Assembly (NCBI GenBank): GCA_003500135.1
Contig: DNTA01000052.1
Location: 1 to 8,248 of the forward strand
DNA from: Cytophagales bacterium
GTDB lineage: Bacteria > Bacteroidota > Bacteroidia > Cytophagales > Cyclobacteriaceae
DNA: 8,248 nucleotides
Direction of reading: 5' to 3'
The stretch's first letter is position 1, and every line of letters starts with the position of its first letter. Of this stretch, positions 5,803-8,248 are shown in pieces. A model generated the notes under the pieces. That model searched no databases, was not told the origin of the DNA, and saw only the letters and a list, made by a program, of their open reading frames with translations. Position numbers and translations under genes: made by a program.

Positions 5803-5820
5803 ATACTGATAAATCAGTAT
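5803..5820. promoter_or_regulatory. Perfect 8-2-8 inverted repeat, candidate LuxR-type operator
   Basis: ATACTGAT-AA-ATCAGTAT is a perfect 18-bp dyad, starting 8 bp after the LuxR-type stop codon and ending 52 bp before the receptor 2 ATG. LuxR-type HTH dimers bind dyads of about this size. No T run follows, so it is unlikely to be an intrinsic terminator. Its right end overlaps a possible -33 TTG (5820-5822), which sits 20 bp from a possible -7 box at 5843-5850. Symmetry is certain, function inferred. Confidence 0.5.
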
Positions 5821-5850
5821 TGCCCGCAATTGGGATAAAGCAGAACTTTG
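5820..5850 (+). promoter_or_regulatory. Possible promoter of receptor 2
   Basis: TTG (5820-5822), a 20-bp gap and GAACTTTG (5843-5850) resemble the Bacteroidota pair TTTG / TAnnTTTG at the usual spacing; the -7 box has one mismatch. It lies 22 bp before the receptor ATG and touches the 18-bp dyad. Weak evidence by itself, better because of the position. Confidence 0.32.
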
Positions 5851-5872
5851 TAGCATTTAAAATACTCAATTT

Positions 5873-8197
5873 ATGTTGCGAAGTTTTTTTCTGATTTCAT
5901 TCTTGTTTTTGTCTGCACGGTTGTTTGCCCAACAACCCACCCAAATCATTCGGGGAACTGTTATTGATGAAGCATCTAATGTGCCGTTAGCGTATGCTAC
6001 AATAGGTTTGGAAAATACCACAATCGGAACTGTTACGGATAGTTTGGGAAACTTCGCACTTAAAAATGTAGCCATTGGAAGATACAATATCATTGCATCG
6101 TATATAGGTTACGAACCTATTGTGCTAAAAGAAATTCAGGTAACATCAGCTAAAGAGGTTGTGTTGAATTTTACAATGAAAGAAAGCCCCACATCGCTTG
6201 ATGAAGTCATTATCCGTCCGAAGATAAATAAAGAACAACCGCTCAACTCAATGGCAACGGTAAGTGCAAAAATGTTGAGTGTAGAAGAAGCTAAACGCTA
6301 CGCAGGCGGTTTTGACGACCCTGCAAGATTAGTTTCTTCATTTGCAGGCGTGTCAAGTAATGTGGGTAATAATGCTATTGTGGTAAGAGGAAACAGTCCA
6401 CAATCTTTGCAATGGAAATTAGAAGGCATTGAAATTTCCAACCCCAACCACTTTGCCGATTTAGCCGCTTTTGGCGGTGGCGGGCTTACTGCATTAAGTA
6501 CACAACTATTGGCTAATTCCGATTTTTTTTCAGGGGCAATGCCTGCCGAATACAATAATGCCCTTTCGGGTGTGTTTGATATTTTTATGCGAAACGGAAA
6601 CAATCAAAAACACGAACATACTTTTCAATTGGGTGCAATAGGCATTGATGCCGCTTCTGAAGGTCCTTTTTCAAAAGGGAAAAGGGCTTCTTATATTTTC
6701 AACTACCGATACTCTACTTTGGGTTTGCTTGCACCTATTTTACCTAAAAATGCGGCAGGAACAACCTATCAGGATTTGTCTTTCAAACTAAATTTTCCTA
6801 CTGAAAAAGCAGGAACATTTTCCGTATGGGGAATGGGCTTACTTGACCATTCGGGTGCTGAGGCTAAAGATAATATCAGTAAATGGGAATATGATTCGGA
6901 CAGAGAAAATCAAGATGTAAGTCAGTTTATGGGAGCATCAGGAATTACTCATAGGTTTTTACTTAACGACAAACAGTACTTGAAAACTACTTTTGCTACA
7001 ACAGGTAACGGAATGGATTTACACACAGAGAAAGTGGATAGTTCTCTTAATGCTTTTCCAAAAAATGAGATTAGTAGCAAGAATTTTAACATTGTTCTAA
7101 ACTCATTTATTAACACAAAATTCAGTGCTAAACATACCAATAAGTCAGGTTTTGTAATAACTAATATGAATTATAAAATGCTACTTAAAGATGCAACGAC
7201 AGGCACACCATTACAAACCATTGTGGACGAAAAGGGTAGCAGTACATTAGTTTCAGCTTTCAGTAATTCTATGGTGCATATTACTGATAATGTAAGCATA
7301 AATGTTGGGCTAACAGGGCAATGGTTTACCTATAATAATGTTTGGTCAGTTGAACCGAGAGTGGGCATAAAATATAACTTTACCCCAATTCAAACACTTA
7401 GCTTTGCCTATGGTCTACACAGCCGTTTGGAACGATTGAACTATTATTTTATCAAGGATAATACAAGCCAATACATTAATAAAAATTTAGGATTTACCAA
7501 AGCTCATCATTTGGTGTTGGGCTACGATATCAGTACTTCTGAATTTACCCACTTAAAAATTGAAGCATATTATCAGCATTTGTTTGATGTTCCTGTTATT
7601 GGGGGCAGTTCATTTTCTTTAATCAATCAGCAAAACGATTGGTTTTTTGATGAAAAACTACAAAATACAGGTAAAGGAAGAAATTATGGATTAGATATTA
7701 CGTTTGAGAAATATCTCTCTAAAGGCTATTACTATATGGCAACAGTTTCGTTATTTAACTCGCAATATCAAGGAGGGGATAATGTTTGGAGAGATACTCG
7801 CTATAACCGCAATTTTGCACTAAACTTTTTAATCGGAAAAGAGTGGTTGTTAGGCAAAAATCAAGATAAAATTTTAGGATTAAATGCACGAGTAAGTTAT
7901 CAGGGAGGCGACCACTATTCGCCTATAAACACAACTCAATCACTTGCTGTCCAAGACGTAGTTTTTGACGAAACAAAAGCATTTTCGCTACAATATTCCC
8001 CTGCATTTACAAGCCATTTTACCGCAAGCTATATACTTAACAAAAAGAAAACAACCCACGAATTTGCTCTCAAAATTATCAACCTGACACAGTATAAGGA
8101 ATACTTAGGGTTTCGTTACAATTACCAAACTCAAACGGTGGACATTAACCGTGAAGCGACTTTTATACCGAATATTAGCTATAAAATTGAATTCTAA
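5873..8197 (+). CDS. TonB-dependent outer-membrane receptor 2 with CarboxypepD_reg-like domain
   Basis: A 774-residue receptor with the same architecture as receptor 1. Residues 1-19 form a signal peptide ending SARLFA before Q20. A CarboxypepD_reg-like domain spans about 26-106 (IIRGTVIDEASNVPLAYATI...GTVTDSLGNFALKNV...SYIGYE). DEVIIRP at 110-116 is TonB-box-like. The plug contains ARLVSSFAGV and IVVRGNSPQS (R172), and the barrel ends in ISYKIEF. It shares with receptor 1 the segments MPAEYNNA/FPAEYGNA, YQDLSFKLNF/FQDLSFKFNF, FAYGLHS/IAYGLHS, GKEWLLGKN/GKEWLIGKN and a QGGDHYSPI/SGGTPYTPI strand, so the two are paralogues. It lacks receptor 1's DNNGDGIPD loop. There is no SusD partner. It would take up an unknown ligand in a TonB-dependent manner. 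It sits directly behind the LuxR-type gene, either as an operon or under its own operator-linked promoter. Intact; no clear terminator before the window ends. Confidence 0.92.
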   Translation: MLRSFFLISFLFLSARLFAQQPTQIIRGTVIDEASNVPLAYATIGLENTTIGTVTDSLGNFALKNVAIGRYNIIASYIGYEPIVLKEIQVTSAKEVVLNFTMKESPTSLDEVIIRPKINKEQPLNSMATVSAKMLSVEEAKRYAGGFDDPARLVSSFAGVSSNVGNNAIVVRGNSPQSLQWKLEGIEISNPNHFADLAAFGGGGLTALSTQLLANSDFFSGAMPAEYNNALSGVFDIFMRNGNNQKHEHTFQLGAIGIDAASEGPFSKGKRASYIFNYRYSTLGLLAPILPKNAAGTTYQDLSFKLNFPTEKAGTFSVWGMGLLDHSGAEAKDNISKWEYDSDRENQDVSQFMGASGITHRFLLNDKQYLKTTFATTGNGMDLHTEKVDSSLNAFPKNEISSKNFNIVLNSFINTKFSAKHTNKSGFVITNMNYKMLLKDATTGTPLQTIVDEKGSSTLVSAFSNSMVHITDNVSINVGLTGQWFTYNNVWSVEPRVGIKYNFTPIQTLSFAYGLHSRLERLNYYFIKDNTSQYINKNLGFTKAHHLVLGYDISTSEFTHLKIEAYYQHLFDVPVIGGSSFSLINQQNDWFFDEKLQNTGKGRNYGLDITFEKYLSKGYYYMATVSLFNSQYQGGDNVWRDTRYNRNFALNFLIGKEWLLGKNQDKILGLNARVSYQGGDHYSPINTTQSLAVQDVVFDETKAFSLQYSPAFTSHFTASYILNKKKTTHEFALKIINLTQYKEYLGFRYNYQTQTVDINREATFIPNISYKIEF

Positions 8198-8248
8198 GAC
8201 ACACTATATACAGAAATCACAGCTGCCAATAACTAAGCATTCGTGTGG
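8198..8248. other. Non-coding end of window
   Basis: These 51 bp follow receptor 2 and hold no gene. GCTGCCAA (8222-8229) is the reverse complement of TTGGCAGC at 4971-4978 in the repeat region before the LuxR-type gene. The final GTGTGG echoes the GTTGTGTGG/CCACACAAC word seen at the other boundaries. The block may be the start of another boundary repeat that is cut by the window edge. Confidence 0.35.

Noticed and set aside
5803..5820. Reading the 18-bp dyad as a Rho-independent terminator of the LuxR-type gene
   Set aside because: The stem is AT-rich with only a 2-nt centre and no following T run, so an operator is the better reading.
5509..7140. Minus-strand open frames opposite the LuxR-type gene and receptor 2
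   Set aside because: Shadows of strongly supported coding sequences on the other strand; low-complexity or arbitrary products.

Overview
The window looks like an accessory region of a Bacteroidota chromosome (Flavobacteriia or Sphingobacteriia/Chitinophagia type). The reasons are the AT-rich sequence, two large outer-membrane receptors of the CarboxypepD_reg-like + plug + beta-barrel type, a ~188-aa Crp/Fnr regulator of the kind common in this phylum, weak or absent Shine-Dalgarno sequences, and possible TAnnTTTG-type -7 boxes. No rRNA, tRNA or CRISPR array was seen.

Layout. 1-240 (minus): 5' end of an IS1595-family transposase that runs off the left edge. 241-404: AT-rich gap with a hairpin and an attC-like two-box fold. 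405-971: Crp/Fnr-family regulator. 988-1001: 14-bp perfect palindrome. 1059-1313: decayed N-terminal piece of a short-chain dehydrogenase (SDR). 1402-3813: TonB-dependent receptor 1 (803 aa), followed by a terminator-like hairpin. 3885-4315: no intact gene, but a run of stem-loops and scraps of former reading frames. 4373-4576: C-terminal scrap of a REP-associated (IS200-like, Y1) transposase, joined out of frame to 4509-4835, the C-terminal half of a DJ-1/PfpI-type protein. 4836-5014: repeat-bearing intergenic stretch. 5015-5794: PAS-like + LuxR-type HTH regulator. 5803-5820: perfect 8-2-8 inverted repeat. 5873-8197: TonB-dependent receptor 2 (774 aa), a clear paralogue of receptor 1. 8198-8248: end of window, non-coding.

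How it may work together. The best-supported story is two regulator-plus-receptor modules in tandem on the same strand. The receptors are related, but the regulators are unrelated (Crp/Fnr versus LuxR type). In the second module the receptor follows the LuxR-type gene by 78 bp, and that gap holds an 18-bp dyad that is a good operator candidate. In the first module, decayed SDR and DJ-1 pieces lie on either side of the receptor, suggesting that an older Crp/SDR/DJ-1 neighbourhood was broken by insertions. Short sequences containing CCACACAAC or its complement recur at module boundaries (374-388, 4836-4850, 4996-5004, and partly at 8242-8248), which suggests cassette-like movement. The receptor substrate cannot be read from the sequence. 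Neither receptor has a SusD partner here, so they are probably not SusCD-type glycan importers.
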